From positions 1 through 32,860 of the forward strand of contig CAJUIA010000038.1 of the NCBI GenBank assembly GCA_910586485.1: a stretch of 32,860 nt of DNA, given 5' to 3'. The position numbers and the translations under genes are program-made. This stretch comes from an uncultured Acetatifactor sp. (GTDB lineage Bacteria > Bacillota > Clostridia > Lachnospirales > Lachnospiraceae). This document shows, piece after piece, positions 9,426 through 17,175 of the stretch; position 1 is the stretch's first letter, and each line of letters begins with the position of its first letter. Below the pieces are notes generated by a model that saw nothing but the letters and a program-made list of their open reading frames with translations, was not told where the DNA came from and searched no databases.

Positions 9426-9887
9426 ATGGCATACAATTTTTACGGATGGCAGACGGCCGGAGAGGTGAAGGCAAAGGATACTGTGTATGGGAGAATGGCG
9501 ATGTCCCGCGGAATCATGACGCCCCTTGATCTGTATGACGCGCTTTCCTTTGTCTGGTGTGCGGATACCTGTGCTCCGCGGATGCGGGCGGACTGGACGG
9601 AGGAAAACAGGACGCTGGGGCAGTGTTCCATAACGGCCTTTCTGGCCCAGGATATTTTCGGGGGACTGGTGTACGCCATGCCCACGGACAACGGTGGAGT
9701 CCACTGCTATAATGAGGTGGACGGGCACATTTTTGATCTCACCAGCGAACAGTTTGGGGAGAAAGCAAACACTCTTTGCTATGAGGGAAACCGGATACAG
9801 GAGAGGGAGTCGCCGGAGCATTTCGGCAAGGAAGAAAAGCGGCAGAGGTATGAATATTTAAAGAAACAACTCTTAATTCTATATTAA
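9426..9887 (+). CDS. YunG-like small protein
   Basis: A 153-residue soluble protein without signal peptide or membrane helices. Residues 55-115 show a conserved-looking pattern: W-T-x-E-N-x-T-L-G-Q-C-S, then QDIFGG, a GGVHCYN segment and DLTSEQF. This matches the YunG-like family known from Bacillus. The ordered Cys (in GQC), His (in VHCYN) and Asp are reminiscent of a papain/transglutaminase-like active site, but that is inference and no activity is known to me. Start ATG at 9426, with GGAAGGGA at about 9405-9412. It is divergent from the ECF sigma gene and upstream of the HTH-glf pair, which has its own promoter. Confidence 0.65.
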   Translation: MAYNFYGWQTAGEVKAKDTVYGRMAMSRGIMTPLDLYDALSFVWCADTCAPRMRADWTEENRTLGQCSITAFLAQDIFGGLVYAMPTDNGGVHCYNEVDGHIFDLTSEQFGEKANTLCYEGNRIQERESPEHFGKEEKRQRYEYLKKQLLILY

Positions 9888-9903
9888 ATTTTCGGTGTTC
9901 CCC

Positions 9904-9932
9904 TTGAAAAGGTGCACGGAAAATCGTATATT
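9904..9932 (+). promoter_or_regulatory. Sigma-A promoter for the HTH-glf operon
   Basis: TTGAAA (9904-9909), a 17-nt spacer and TATATT (9927-9932), 57 bp upstream of the HTH start codon. It begins shortly after the YunG-like gene stop, so the HTH-glf pair is probably transcribed separately. Confidence 0.75.
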
Positions 9933-9989
9933 ATCCATATAGTCAAAGAATCGCAGGCGTTTCGGAACGAAATGGAGGTAAGTTGAAAA

Positions 9990-10340
9990 ATGACAAAAGC
10001 AGAGATTTTGAAAAAAGAGATTTTAAGGCAGTATCGCAGCGTTCGTCAGTTTGCAATGGAGCTGAAGATTCCTTACAGTACGCTGGTGACTGCGCTGGAG
10101 AGAGGGATTGAGGGCATGGCCTACGGCACGGTGATCAGAATGTGCGATAAGCTCAGCTTAAATCCGGTGGATTTTTCTTCTCTGGAGAGGGATGCGTCTC
10201 TGGGAGCGCAGCTGCTTGAAAACCGGGTGATGCAGAATTATATCAAGCTGAATCAGGACGGACGGGAAAAGATGCTGGAGCTGATGGAGGACTTTGTTCA
10301 GATTGATAAGTATAAGGCAAAGGGGAAAAAGAGCAAATGA
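9990..10340 (+). CDS. Small XRE/Cro-like helix-turn-helix protein
   Basis: A 116-residue protein. Residues 12-58 form a Cro/C1-type HTH: VRQFAMELKIPYSTLVTALERG gives the recognition helix pair, followed by TVIRMCDKLSLNPVDF. The C-terminal third is charged and helical, ending in a lysine-rich tail. Start ATG at 9990, with GGAGG at 9974-9978. The stop codon overlaps the start of the UDP-galactopyranose mutase gene (ATGA at 10337-10340), so the two are translationally coupled. It may regulate its own operon, but no operator can be identified with confidence. No ligand-binding domain is present. Confidence 0.75.
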   Translation: MTKAEILKKEILRQYRSVRQFAMELKIPYSTLVTALERGIEGMAYGTVIRMCDKLSLNPVDFSSLERDASLGAQLLENRVMQNYIKLNQDGREKMLELMEDFVQIDKYKAKGKKSK

Positions 10341-11473
10341 ATTATGATTGGCTGATCGTCGGCACCGGGCTTTTCGGAGCCGTGTTTGCCCACGAGATGC
10401 AGGGGGCGGGAAAAAAGTGTCTGTGTATTGATAAGCGGGAGCATCCTGGCGGAAATATTTATACGGAAGAAAAGAGAGGCATCCTGGTACACAAATACGG
10501 CGCTCATATATTCCATACCTCGGACAAAGAGGTTTGGGAGTATGTAAACCGCTTTGCGGAGTTTAATCATTATGTGAATTCCCCTATCGCCGTGTATGGC
10601 GATGAAATTTATAATCTGCCCTTTAACATGAATACCTTCAGTAAAATGTGGGGGATCAGGACACCGGAGGAGGCCATGGCCATTATTGAACGGCAGAAGC
10701 AGGAGGCCGCCAGTAAGCTGGGTACGGCAGGCGGCACAGGTAAGCGTGAGCCGGCCAATCTGGAGGAACAGGCGCTGTCGCTGGTGGGCAGGGATGTATA
10801 TGAAAAGCTGGTGAAGGGCTATACGGAGAAGCAGTGGGGCAGAAGCTGCGCCGAGCTTCCTGCCTTTATCATCCGCAGGCTTCCGGTGCGTTTTACTTAT
10901 GACAATAATTATTTTAACGACCGTTATCAGGGAATCCCCATAGGCGGCTATACCCGGATTGTGGAAAAGCTGCTGGGGGGGGTCGAAGTGCGGCTGGGGG
11001 TTACGTACCGGGAATTTATAAAGAATACTGCTGATACCTTTGACAGAGTGCTGTATACGGGCATGGTTGACGAGTATTTTGATTATTGCTACGGTGAGCT
11101 GCAGTACAGGTCCCTTCGCTTTGAGGAAGAGGTGCTGGAGGGCTGCGGCAATTATCAGGGTAACGCGGTGGTGAATTATACCAGGCGCGAGGTGCCGTAC
11201 ACCCGTATTATTGAGCATAAGCATTTTGAATTCGGTACACAGCCGGATACGGTGATCACCAGGGAGTACCCGACAGACTGGCACAGAGGCGACGAGCCCT
11301 ATTACCCGGTGAACGACGAGGCAAACGGAAAGCTGTATGAGAAATATGCAATGCTTGCCGCGGCGGAAAAAAATGTGGTCTTTGGGGGCCGCCTGGGGCA
11401 GTATAAGTATTTTGACATGGACAAGGTGATTGCAGAGGCTCTGAAAACGGCAAAAAAATTCCCGCCTGAATAA
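10337..11473 (+). CDS. glf: UDP-galactopyranose mutase
   Basis: A 378-residue flavoenzyme converting UDP-galactopyranose to UDP-galactofuranose, the donor for galactofuranose in cell-surface glycans. The N-terminal FAD-binding Rossmann motif VGTGLFG lies at residues 8-14. It is followed by KREHPGGNIYTEE, HKYGAHIFHTSD and LPFNMNTF, all typical of bacterial Glf. The C-terminal PVNDEANGKLYEKY and GRLGQYKYFDMD are also family hallmarks. Length matches the usual 365-390. Translation is coupled to the HTH gene by a 4-bp overlap. No galactofuranosyltransferase or glycan cluster is adjacent. The stop codon lies in the loop of the following terminator. Confidence 0.95.
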   Translation: MNYDWLIVGTGLFGAVFAHEMQGAGKKCLCIDKREHPGGNIYTEEKRGILVHKYGAHIFHTSDKEVWEYVNRFAEFNHYVNSPIAVYGDEIYNLPFNMNTFSKMWGIRTPEEAMAIIERQKQEAASKLGTAGGTGKREPANLEEQALSLVGRDVYEKLVKGYTEKQWGRSCAELPAFIIRRLPVRFTYDNNYFNDRYQGIPIGGYTRIVEKLLGGVEVRLGVTYREFIKNTADTFDRVLYTGMVDEYFDYCYGELQYRSLRFEEEVLEGCGNYQGNAVVNYTRREVPYTRIIEHKHFEFGTQPDTVITREYPTDWHRGDEPYYPVNDEANGKLYEKYAMLAAAEKNVVFGGRLGQYKYFDMDKVIAEALKTAKKFPPE

Positions 11474-11487
11474 ACAGGCGGGAATTT
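11456..11487. terminator. Bidirectional intrinsic terminator between glf and the FliD-like gene
   Basis: Perfect 13-bp inverted repeat AAATTCCCGCCTG / CAGGCGGGAATTT with a 6-nt loop (AATAAA), flanked by an A-run on the left and a T-rich right side. The glf stop codon lies inside the loop. It serves converging transcripts, as the minus-strand gene stops at 11500. Confidence 0.85.
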
Positions 11488-11499
11488 CTTAACCATATT

Positions 11500-12795
11500 T
11501 TAACAATAGCTGTTAAACAGCATTCCGCTGTATGCGCTTGAGTTATAGGGACTGACAAAATTGTGACCGGGGTTTTTATAAGCCACCACAGTCTTTTGCA
11601 CATAATCCATAGGATTTAAGGCTACCTGGCTGCTCTTGCGGATCAGATTGCCGGACAGATTCTTCAAGCTGCCAAAGGTTTCCGTAATATCATCGGACTG
11701 TAAAGCAGCCTGATGAAGTACGTCCCGGTTGAGATTCAGGGTACCGTCCTCGGACAGGTTGATGCCGATGGACTCCAGAGCAGAGCCATATACGCCGACG
11801 ATGCCCCTCATTTCATTTACCAGCTGTCTGCTCTTGGACTGGGTTTCCACATAGGAAGCGGCTGCCTTCACAAAATCATTATAGCCGCCTACCAGGTGAG
11901 AAACATTATCTGCCAGGGATTCCACGTCGGTTTTGAGGCCGATCCGCACGGGACTGCCTTCCTCTGAGGTGCTGTGCAGCCGAACCTCGAACAGCTTACC
12001 CAGGGTAAAATGGTTGGAAGCGGAGCTGCGTTCTTCACCGTTTACGCTGAAATGGGCATTGGAAGCCTGACGGCTGATGTAATCCAACCCGAAATAGTCC
12101 ACGGTGCCGGTTTTTTTGCTGGTCTTGTTATCGCTGACGGTAAAAAGCTGGCTTTTACCGGGATTTAAGCCGGTGGACTCCGAATTCAGCCGCAGGGCCG
12201 TCCTGCCCTCGGATTCGGCAATATCCGCCTTGATGCCGATGCCGGAATTGTTAATCAGCCTGACCAGACGCTCCTGCACGTCACGATTTGTCTCGGATTC
12301 GCCCACCGTAAACTGGAACTCGTAGTTCATATCGTTAATGCCTACATCAAAGGAATAGGTAGCGGGAGGAAGGCCGATCCTTGCGTCGGGCAGGAACATT
12401 CCCAGATTTTCCTGTGAAACGGCCAGGGAATGCACTTCCATTTCCAGATCGGGTACGTTTTTGTCCGGATCCTGAGAGCCGATGTAGGAAGCGGAGACAA
12501 TACTTTCATCCGACGTATAGGAACTCTTCTTATTAAAAAGAACATTTTCCTCCATGCCGCCCAGCTGGGCAAGCGTGTTGCGCAGCTCACGGGCATTTTC
12601 CTTGATGGCGATGGCATACTGCTGAGTGGCCTTGCTGGTGGTTGGAAGATACCAGGGGGCTTCTTTGTTTAATTTGACAATGGAATTGTACACGCTGCGA
12701 AGCTCACTTTTTTTGTGAGTATCGTACCGGGTTAAATGATTCCGGGAATATGTGGTAAGATAGTTGTTATATACCGCGTTGAGACTCACACCCAT
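11500..12795 (-). CDS. FliD-like flagellar cap-type protein (short, divergent)
   Basis: A 431-residue protein with the layout of flagellar hook-associated protein 2 (FliD). The N-terminus is polar and helical (from MGVSLNAVYNNYLTTY). The middle is beta-rich (about 120-300), with a LEMEVHSLAVSQENLGMFL segment typical of the FliD N domain. The C-terminal FliD_C-like helical region includes GVYGSALESIGINLSEDGTL, close to the usual GI-L--DGTL signature. Start is ATG at 12795, with AGGAGGGGTGACA directly upstream; an in-frame extension to 12966 would run past the promoter and is rejected. The protein ends in Cys and is shorter than typical FliD. No other flagellar gene is in the window, so the precise role (cap, or a FliD-derived surface protein) is uncertain. 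Confidence 0.65.
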   Translation of the reverse strand: MGVSLNAVYNNYLTTYSRNHLTRYDTHKKSELRSVYNSIVKLNKEAPWYLPTTSKATQQYAIAIKENARELRNTLAQLGGMEENVLFNKKSSYTSDESIVSASYIGSQDPDKNVPDLEMEVHSLAVSQENLGMFLPDARIGLPPATYSFDVGINDMNYEFQFTVGESETNRDVQERLVRLINNSGIGIKADIAESEGRTALRLNSESTGLNPGKSQLFTVSDNKTSKKTGTVDYFGLDYISRQASNAHFSVNGEERSSASNHFTLGKLFEVRLHSTSEEGSPVRIGLKTDVESLADNVSHLVGGYNDFVKAAASYVETQSKSRQLVNEMRGIVGVYGSALESIGINLSEDGTLNLNRDVLHQAALQSDDITETFGSLKNLSGNLIRKSSQVALNPMDYVQKTVVAYKNPGHNFVSPYNSSAYSGMLFNSYC

Positions 12796-12845
12796 TGTCA
12801 CCCCTCCTTTCTGACATTTAGACACTGACCCACTTTTATATCTAT

Positions 12846-12874
12846 ATTCTAGCACATACGGAAGGAGGATACAA
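12846..12874 (-). promoter_or_regulatory. Promoter of the FliD-like gene
   Basis: Read on the minus strand: TTGTAT (12869-12874), a 17-nt spacer and TAGAAT (12846-12851), preceded by TGC (extended -10). This is a sigma-A-type promoter rather than a flagellar sigma-D type. It starts 22 bp from the divergent rpmG promoter. Confidence 0.72.
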
Positions 12875-12895
12875 GGGTTTTTCTGCAAAAAAATG

Positions 12896-12924
12896 TTGAC
12901 GGAAACCGGTCCTTGTGTTATAGT
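12896..12924 (+). promoter_or_regulatory. Promoter of rpmG-secE-nusG-rplK-rplA
   Basis: TTGACG (12896-12901), a 17-nt spacer and TATAGT (12919-12924), about 65 bp before rpmG. No other clear promoter is visible before rplK, so the whole stretch to the terminator at 15257-15305 is probably one operon. Confidence 0.75.
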
Positions 12925-12989
12925 AGTCAGGCGAGATAAGATTTCAGGTCTTTTTTTTATGCTCAAAAAATCATGTGGAGGTAGCCGAT

Positions 12990-13139
12990 ATGCGTACTAA
13001 AATTACTTTGGCTTGTACCGAATGCAAGCAGCGTAACTATAATACTACCAAGGAAAAGAAGAACCATCCCGACAGGATGGAAATCAAGAAGTATTGTAGA
13101 TTCTGCAGGACCCATACGTTACACAAAGAAACAAAGTGA
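12990..13139 (+). CDS. rpmG: 50S ribosomal protein L33
   Basis: A 49-residue protein starting MRTKITLACTECKQRNY and ending THTLHKETK. Four cysteines form two CxxC knuckles (C9/C12 and C36/C39), so this is the zinc-binding form of L33. Start ATG at 12990 with GGAGGT about 8 bp upstream. It is first in the operon, followed by secE, the common Bacillota order rpmG-secE-nusG. Confidence 0.96.
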   Translation: MRTKITLACTECKQRNYNTTKEKKNHPDRMEIKKYCRFCRTHTLHKETK

Positions 13140-13180
13140 TGTTTCTTCGGAAACAGGCAAAATATAATTTGGAGGTTAAA

Positions 13181-13387
13181 ATGGGAGATTCCGCAGAAAA
13201 GCAGAAGCGCCCCGGTTTTTTTGCCGGAGTGAAGTCTGAGTTTAAGAAAATTGCATGGCCTGACAGGCGCGAAACCTTAAAGCAGTCTGTTGCCGTGGTG
13301 GCGATCTCGATTGTTGCGGGCGTAATTATTTCGGTGATTGATTACGTTGCGAAAAATGGCGTAGAATTCTTAATATCAATTCGTTAG
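13181..13387 (+). CDS. secE: Preprotein translocase subunit SecE
   Basis: A 68-residue single-span membrane protein. The amphipathic segment GVKSEFKKIAWPDRRETLKQ (about 16-35) holds the conserved KKxxWP motif. One transmembrane helix follows (about 37-60). This is the short, one-helix SecE of Gram-positive bacteria, which clamps SecY in the translocon. Start ATG at 13181 with GGAGGT at 13171-13176; an in-frame ATG at 13136 would overlap the rpmG stop and lacks a better binding site. Confidence 0.95.
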   Translation: MGDSAEKQKRPGFFAGVKSEFKKIAWPDRRETLKQSVAVVAISIVAGVIISVIDYVAKNGVEFLISIR

Positions 13388-13402
13388 AGCGAGGGTGATT
13401 AT

Positions 13403-13921
13403 ATGGCAGAGGCAAAGTGGTATGTAATCCATACCTATTCCGGCTATGAAAACAAGGTCAAAGCCAATATTGAAAAGACCATCGAGAACAACAAGAACCT
13501 TGCGGAACAGATTCTGGAGGTAAGAGTTCCTTTAGAGGACGTGGTGGAAATGAAAAACGGCGTGAAAAAAACCGTCCAGAGGAAGATGTTTCCCGGCTAT
13601 GTGCTTCTCAATATGGAGATGAATGACGACACCTGGTATGTGGTCAGGAATACTCGTGGCGTCACAGGCTTTGTGGGACCGGGAAGCAAGCCTGTTCCCC
13701 TTACCGAAGCGGAGATGAAGCCTCTGGGCATCAAGACGGAGAACGTTTCCATAGACTTTGTAGAGGGAGACAGCATTGCGGTAGTGGCCGGCGTCTGGAA
13801 AGACACGGTGGGCATTGTTCATAAGCTGGACTACGGCAAGCAGACGGCTACCATTAATGTGGAGCTGTTCGGCAGAGAGACCCCTGTAGAGATCAGCTTT
13901 GCAGAGGTGCGAAAGCTATAG
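13403..13921 (+). CDS. nusG: Transcription elongation/termination factor NusG
   Basis: A 172-residue protein with an N-terminal NGN domain (WYVIHTYSGYENKVKANIEK at about 6-25, then MFPGYVLLNMEMND and TRGVTGFVG) and a C-terminal KOW domain (about 120-172, with GDSIAVVAGVWKDTVGIVHKL). It binds RNA polymerase and couples transcription with termination, translation or pausing. Start ATG at 13403 with GAGGGTGAT upstream, 15 bp after the secE stop. Confidence 0.97.
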   Translation: MAEAKWYVIHTYSGYENKVKANIEKTIENNKNLAEQILEVRVPLEDVVEMKNGVKKTVQRKMFPGYVLLNMEMNDDTWYVVRNTRGVTGFVGPGSKPVPLTEAEMKPLGIKTENVSIDFVEGDSIAVVAGVWKDTVGIVHKLDYGKQTATINVELFGRETPVEISFAEVRKL

Positions 13922-13943
13922 GATGAGAAAGTTTTAGGATATT

Positions 13944-14078
13944 TACGGCGTGAGCCGCTAAATATAAATGGAGGTACCGGCTTCGGACGGTATCCGGGGT
14001 GATAAGCCCCGCAGCAAAAGTGGGAGCAGGGTACAGAGCCCTGCGCCGTAACCTGCCTGAAATACGGCGGCGTACCAC
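13944..14078 (+). promoter_or_regulatory. Structured rplK leader with L1-stalk-like fold (probable L1 autoregulatory site)
   Basis: The 175-bp nusG-rplK gap is rich in pairing. A closing helix GTGG (14020-14023) / CCAC (14075-14078) encloses the hairpin GCAGGG (14026-14031) / CCCTGC (14039-14044) and the pair CGCCGTA (14044-14050) / TACGGCG (14063-14069). The strings GTGGGAG, AACCTGCCTGAAATAC and TACCAC echo the 23S rRNA L1 stalk (GUGGGAGG ... GACCUUGAAAUACCAC). L1, encoded by the second gene downstream, is known to repress this operon in E. coli by mRNA mimicry. Upstream hairpins TACCG/CGGTA (about 13975-13992) and CGGGG/CCCCG (about 13995-14011) lie before it. TACGGCG also occurs at 13944-13950, allowing an alternative long-range pairing. 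No U-run follows, which suggests translational control. Confidence 0.65.
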
Positions 14079-14096
14079 AATATAGGAGGTGCCAAA

Positions 14097-14525
14097 ATGG
14101 CAAAGAAAGTAGAAGGCTATATCAAGTTACAGATTCCTGCCGGCAAAGCAACACCGGCTCCCCCTGTTGGCCCTGCATTGGGTCAGCATGGCGTGAACAT
14201 CGTTGAATTTACCAAGCAGTTCAACGCAAAGACAGCGGACAAGGGCGATGTGATCATCCCCGTAGTCATCACTGTTTATGCAGACAGATCCTTCAGCTTC
14301 ATTACAAAGACTCCCCCCGCGGCAGTTTTGTTAAAGAAGGCATGCAACATCAAGTCCGGTTCGGGGGCACCCAACAAGACCAAGGTGGCGACCATTTCCA
14401 AGGCAAAGCTTCAGGAGATCGCCGAGATGAAAATGCCCGATTTAAACGCGGCAAGCCTTGAGGCAGCAATGAGCATGATTGCAGGTACTGCACGCAGTAT
14501 GGGCATCACAGTAGAGGAGGGATAA
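14097..14525 (+). CDS. rplK: 50S ribosomal protein L11
   Basis: A 142-residue protein forming, with 23S rRNA helices 43-44, the GTPase-associated centre. The N-terminal domain shows KLQIPAGKATPAPPVGPALG (about 9-28), with the proline-rich linker. The C-terminal rRNA-binding domain includes KTPPAAVLLKKA and GSGAPNKTKVATI. Length is standard. Start ATG at 14097 with AGGAGGT 8 bp upstream. It lies 2 bp before rplA, which implies coupled translation. Confidence 0.98.
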   Translation: MAKKVEGYIKLQIPAGKATPAPPVGPALGQHGVNIVEFTKQFNAKTADKGDVIIPVVITVYADRSFSFITKTPPAAVLLKKACNIKSGSGAPNKTKVATISKAKLQEIAEMKMPDLNAASLEAAMSMIAGTARSMGITVEEG

Positions 14526-14527
14526 TA

Positions 14528-15217
14528 ATGAAGCATGGTAAGAAATACGCCGAGGCGGCTAAGCTTGTAGACCGCACCGTGTCCTATGAGCCTAATGAGG
14601 CGATTGCTTTGGTGAAGAAGACGGCAATCGCAAAGTTTGATGAGACCATAGAAGTTCATATCAGAACAGGATGTGACGGTCGTCATGCCGAGCAGCAGAT
14701 TCGCGGCGCCGTGGTACTGCCCAACGGAACCGGTAAGACCGTGAGAGTCCTGGTATTTGCCAAGGGCGATAAGGTAAACGAGGCGGAGGCTGCAGGCGCA
14801 GATTACGTTGGCGGCGAAGAGCTGATCCCCAAGATTCAGAATGATGGCTGGCTTGATTTTGACGTTGTTGTGGCAACACCTGACATGATGGGCGTTGTGG
14901 GACGTCTTGGTAAGGTTTTGGGTCCCAAGGGACTGATGCCTAACCCCAAGGCCGGCACGGTTACTATGGATGTAACCAAGGCCGTAAACGACATCAAAGC
15001 AGGTAAGATCGAATACAGACTTGACAAGACCAATATCGTGCATGTTCCCGTAGGCAAGGCATCCTTTACCGAGGAAGCGCTTCAGGAGAATTTTAATGCA
15101 CTGATGGATGCCATCATAAAAGCAAAGCCCAGCGCAGTAAAGGGCCAGTATTTGAGAAGCATCACCCTGTCCAGCACAATGGGCCCCGGAGTGAAGGTAA
15201 ACACCCTGAAGTTCTAA
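14528..15217 (+). CDS. rplA: 50S ribosomal protein L1
   Basis: A 229-residue protein of the L1 stalk near the E site. Features include KFDETIEVHIRTGCD (about 39-53), GTGKTVRVLVFAKGD and DVVVATPDMMGVVGRLGKVLGP (near 115-140), with GLMPNPKAGTVT, all L1 hallmarks. Length is standard. It is the presumed repressor of its own operon through the leader before rplK. A strong terminator follows at 15257-15305. Confidence 0.98.
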   Translation: MKHGKKYAEAAKLVDRTVSYEPNEAIALVKKTAIAKFDETIEVHIRTGCDGRHAEQQIRGAVVLPNGTGKTVRVLVFAKGDKVNEAEAAGADYVGGEELIPKIQNDGWLDFDVVVATPDMMGVVGRLGKVLGPKGLMPNPKAGTVTMDVTKAVNDIKAGKIEYRLDKTNIVHVPVGKASFTEEALQENFNALMDAIIKAKPSAVKGQYLRSITLSSTMGPGVKVNTLKF

Positions 15218-15256
15218 GATTTTCAGGTAAATAAAATAAGTAAAATAAGCAAAATG

Positions 15257-15305
15257 AAAAAGGCTGCCGCAGTGAGCATTATATGCTTGTTGTGGCAGCC
15301 TTTTT
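15257..15305. terminator. Intrinsic terminator after rplA
   Basis: Stem GGCTGCCGCA / TGTGGCAGCC (one G-U), extended inward by AGCAT/ATGCT, followed by TTTTT and preceded by AAAAA, so it can act on both strands. It ends the rplKA operon and probably also the minus-strand gene stopping at 15344. Confidence 0.9.
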
Positions 15306-15343
15306 GCGACAGTCTTTTGCAGGTGCGTTCGGCTGTGTGCAAC

Positions 15344-17134
15344 TTACTTTACCTCATACACATAAATGTTATACCAGCTGTTTTCCGTTTCAAAAGGTGC
15401 TTCCCTTAAAAGCTCCAGTCCCAGCTCGTCGGCATTAAGGATCCAGGTGGCGGAAAAGATATAATCGCAGCCCAGCTCTTTCAGCTTTTCCGTGTTGAGG
15501 GCCAAATCGTGAAAGCCGGAGTTCCATTTCTTTTCGATCGTATAATAGTTGGAATGCTCTGCGGTGGTGAGGTAGCAGCGGTTTCCCCAGCAGTCAAAAT
15601 ATTGGCGGATATAATCGTTTTTTGCCAGCTCGTCAGCCATGATTTCCCGAAAGGTGTGCTTATAGGATAAGGGATAGTTGTTGGAGTATCCGTCTAAACA
15701 GTAAAAGCCGTTGTAGGCGGCCGCGGCAGGATAAATTCCCAGGCTGACGACACGGTAATCCTCCTTTGGCCGTCCGATGGCCCCGCCGATCTGCTCAAAG
15801 ATGTCCGTGGCGTAAAACCGCTCCCAATCCAGTGCATAATAGTCTCCACCCTTAAGCAGTTTGGAAATGTTGAGCCTTAAGGGAGAATGAATAAGGATCA
15901 TAAGGCTGTACAGGGCAAAGACCAGAAAGACAGCCAGACAGCGAAGCCAGCGGGAAAGCTTTGGCGCGGCTTTGGCGCCAGGGTATACGGCGAAAAGCAG
16001 ATACCCGGTCAGAACAAGCCATGCCGTCGGCAGGAGCCAGGCAATGCGGCTCATGTTAAAGCCCGACAGGGCGCCGGGAGCCAAATTGCGCAGACGAACG
16101 GCAAAAGGGGTGCTGTAGAGGGCGCAAAGGGTGCAGAGCAGGAGAATGAAGCACAGTACCGCAGCGGCTTTTTTCAGGCAGCTGCGCAAATGGAGAGTGT
16201 CAGCTGTATCATGCCGAAGCTTTGCGGCCGCCGCCAGCAGCAGACACAGAACGGCCAGCGGCAGCAGAACAAGCTGCCAGGCTTCGGCATAGCTGACGCC
16301 GGGATAAAACACCTGAGCAAATGACGATAAAAAGTCCTGAGGGGTATAGATCACCTCCGCCTTGTGACTGATCTGTCCAGGGGCAGGAAAGAGAATCTGC
16401 CGGATGAGGGACAGATTGCTGATTAAGTAGCCTGCCGTAAGCACTGCCAGAGCCAGCCAAAGCCGCCAGGGAGGCGCAGTTTTATTAATCAGGCTTCTGA
16501 CGGTTAAATAAAGGGCCGCAGCGCCAAGGGTCAGCAGGCAGGCAAAACCGACGAGAACCAACGATGAGCAAAGACTGTACAGGAAGATGAAGGCCACGGG
16601 GAGGATGCCGCGGCGGAATTTTCGGCAGGATGCCGGATGCTCCGGCTGGTACAGGCAAAGAATACAGTATACCAGCAGGGGCTGTCCGGGAATACAGAGG
16701 CCGTATACCGGGTAAAAGGGAAGCTGCATGAATATGGCGGCCGAGATCAGGGAAACGAAAGGCGCTGCCGTCAGCCTGCGGATCAGCAGGTACATGCCCA
16801 GAAAACCGACGATAAGAATGATCCACTGCGAGAGCAGGAAGGCGGCAAAGGGCTCCAGAAGCATATAAAAAAGAACAAACAGTGGTGCAGGCGGAATCGC
16901 ACCGGTGGAAGGAAGACCGTTTAAAATTTCCGGATAAGTTTTGACGTCCGTGAAAAAATATTTGGCAGATAATATATAATTCAGAAGCTCTCCGTCCAAC
17001 TGGTCATGATAGGTGATAATACTGCCGGTGCCAAGGATCAGATAAGGAATCATAAGCAAGAGTGACAGCAACAGACCAATGCAGATATTATAAAAGTCGG
17101 TATGGGAACGATATAAGGCTGTAATCTTTTTCAT
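15344..17134 (-). CDS. Polytopic membrane protein, DUF6044-like (YkoS-like)
   Basis: A 596-residue protein with about 11-12 hydrophobic helices over residues 18-430 and a C-terminal soluble, probably extracytoplasmic part (about 435-596). An early loop has GSIITYHDQLDGELLNYIL (about 37-55). The C-terminal part has YNGFYCLDGYSNNYPLSYKH and YFDCWGNRCYL. These strings fit the DUF6044 family as I remember it. The topology is reminiscent of lipid-linked-sugar glycosyltransferases of the GT-C/YfhO kind, so a role in surface glycan assembly is plausible but unproven. ATG at 17134 has AGGAG upstream, inside a 14-codon reading frame whose stop overlaps the start. The gene is antisense to, and splits, the otherwise conserved rplKA-rplJL block. 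Confidence 0.7.
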   Translation of the reverse strand: MKKITALYRSHTDFYNICIGLLLSLLLMIPYLILGTGSIITYHDQLDGELLNYILSAKYFFTDVKTYPEILNGLPSTGAIPPAPLFVLFYMLLEPFAAFLLSQWIILIVGFLGMYLLIRRLTAAPFVSLISAAIFMQLPFYPVYGLCIPGQPLLVYCILCLYQPEHPASCRKFRRGILPVAFIFLYSLCSSLVLVGFACLLTLGAAALYLTVRSLINKTAPPWRLWLALAVLTAGYLISNLSLIRQILFPAPGQISHKAEVIYTPQDFLSSFAQVFYPGVSYAEAWQLVLLPLAVLCLLLAAAAKLRHDTADTLHLRSCLKKAAAVLCFILLLCTLCALYSTPFAVRLRNLAPGALSGFNMSRIAWLLPTAWLVLTGYLLFAVYPGAKAAPKLSRWLRCLAVFLVFALYSLMILIHSPLRLNISKLLKGGDYYALDWERFYATDIFEQIGGAIGRPKEDYRVVSLGIYPAAAAYNGFYCLDGYSNNYPLSYKHTFREIMADELAKNDYIRQYFDCWGNRCYLTTAEHSNYYTIEKKWNSGFHDLALNTEKLKELGCDYIFSATWILNADELGLELLREAPFETENSWYNIYVYEVK

Positions 17135-17175
17135 ATGGGCGGCTCCTGTGAAGGGGTGGTTTTCTTTTTGCGCAT
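17131..17175 (-). CDS. Candidate 14-codon leader peptide overlapping the DUF6044-like start
   Basis: ATG at 17175 is preceded by AAAGGA and encodes MRKKKTTPSQEPPI. Its TGA overlaps the next ATG (ATGA), and the binding site of the membrane-protein gene lies inside it. Its initiation region is one copy of a direct repeat shared with the 38-codon frame upstream. Translation is inferred only; it could regulate the downstream gene by coupling. Confidence 0.35.
   Translation of the reverse strand: MRKKKTTPSQEPPI

Noticed and set aside
12931..12960. Possible attenuator in the rpmG leader (AAGAT/GTCTT then eight Ts)
   Set aside because: The stem is only five weak pairs including G-U, too unstable to call a terminator.
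13136..13180. Upstream ATG start for secE
   Set aside because: It overlaps the rpmG stop and lacks its own binding site, whereas ATG at 13181 follows GGAGGT.
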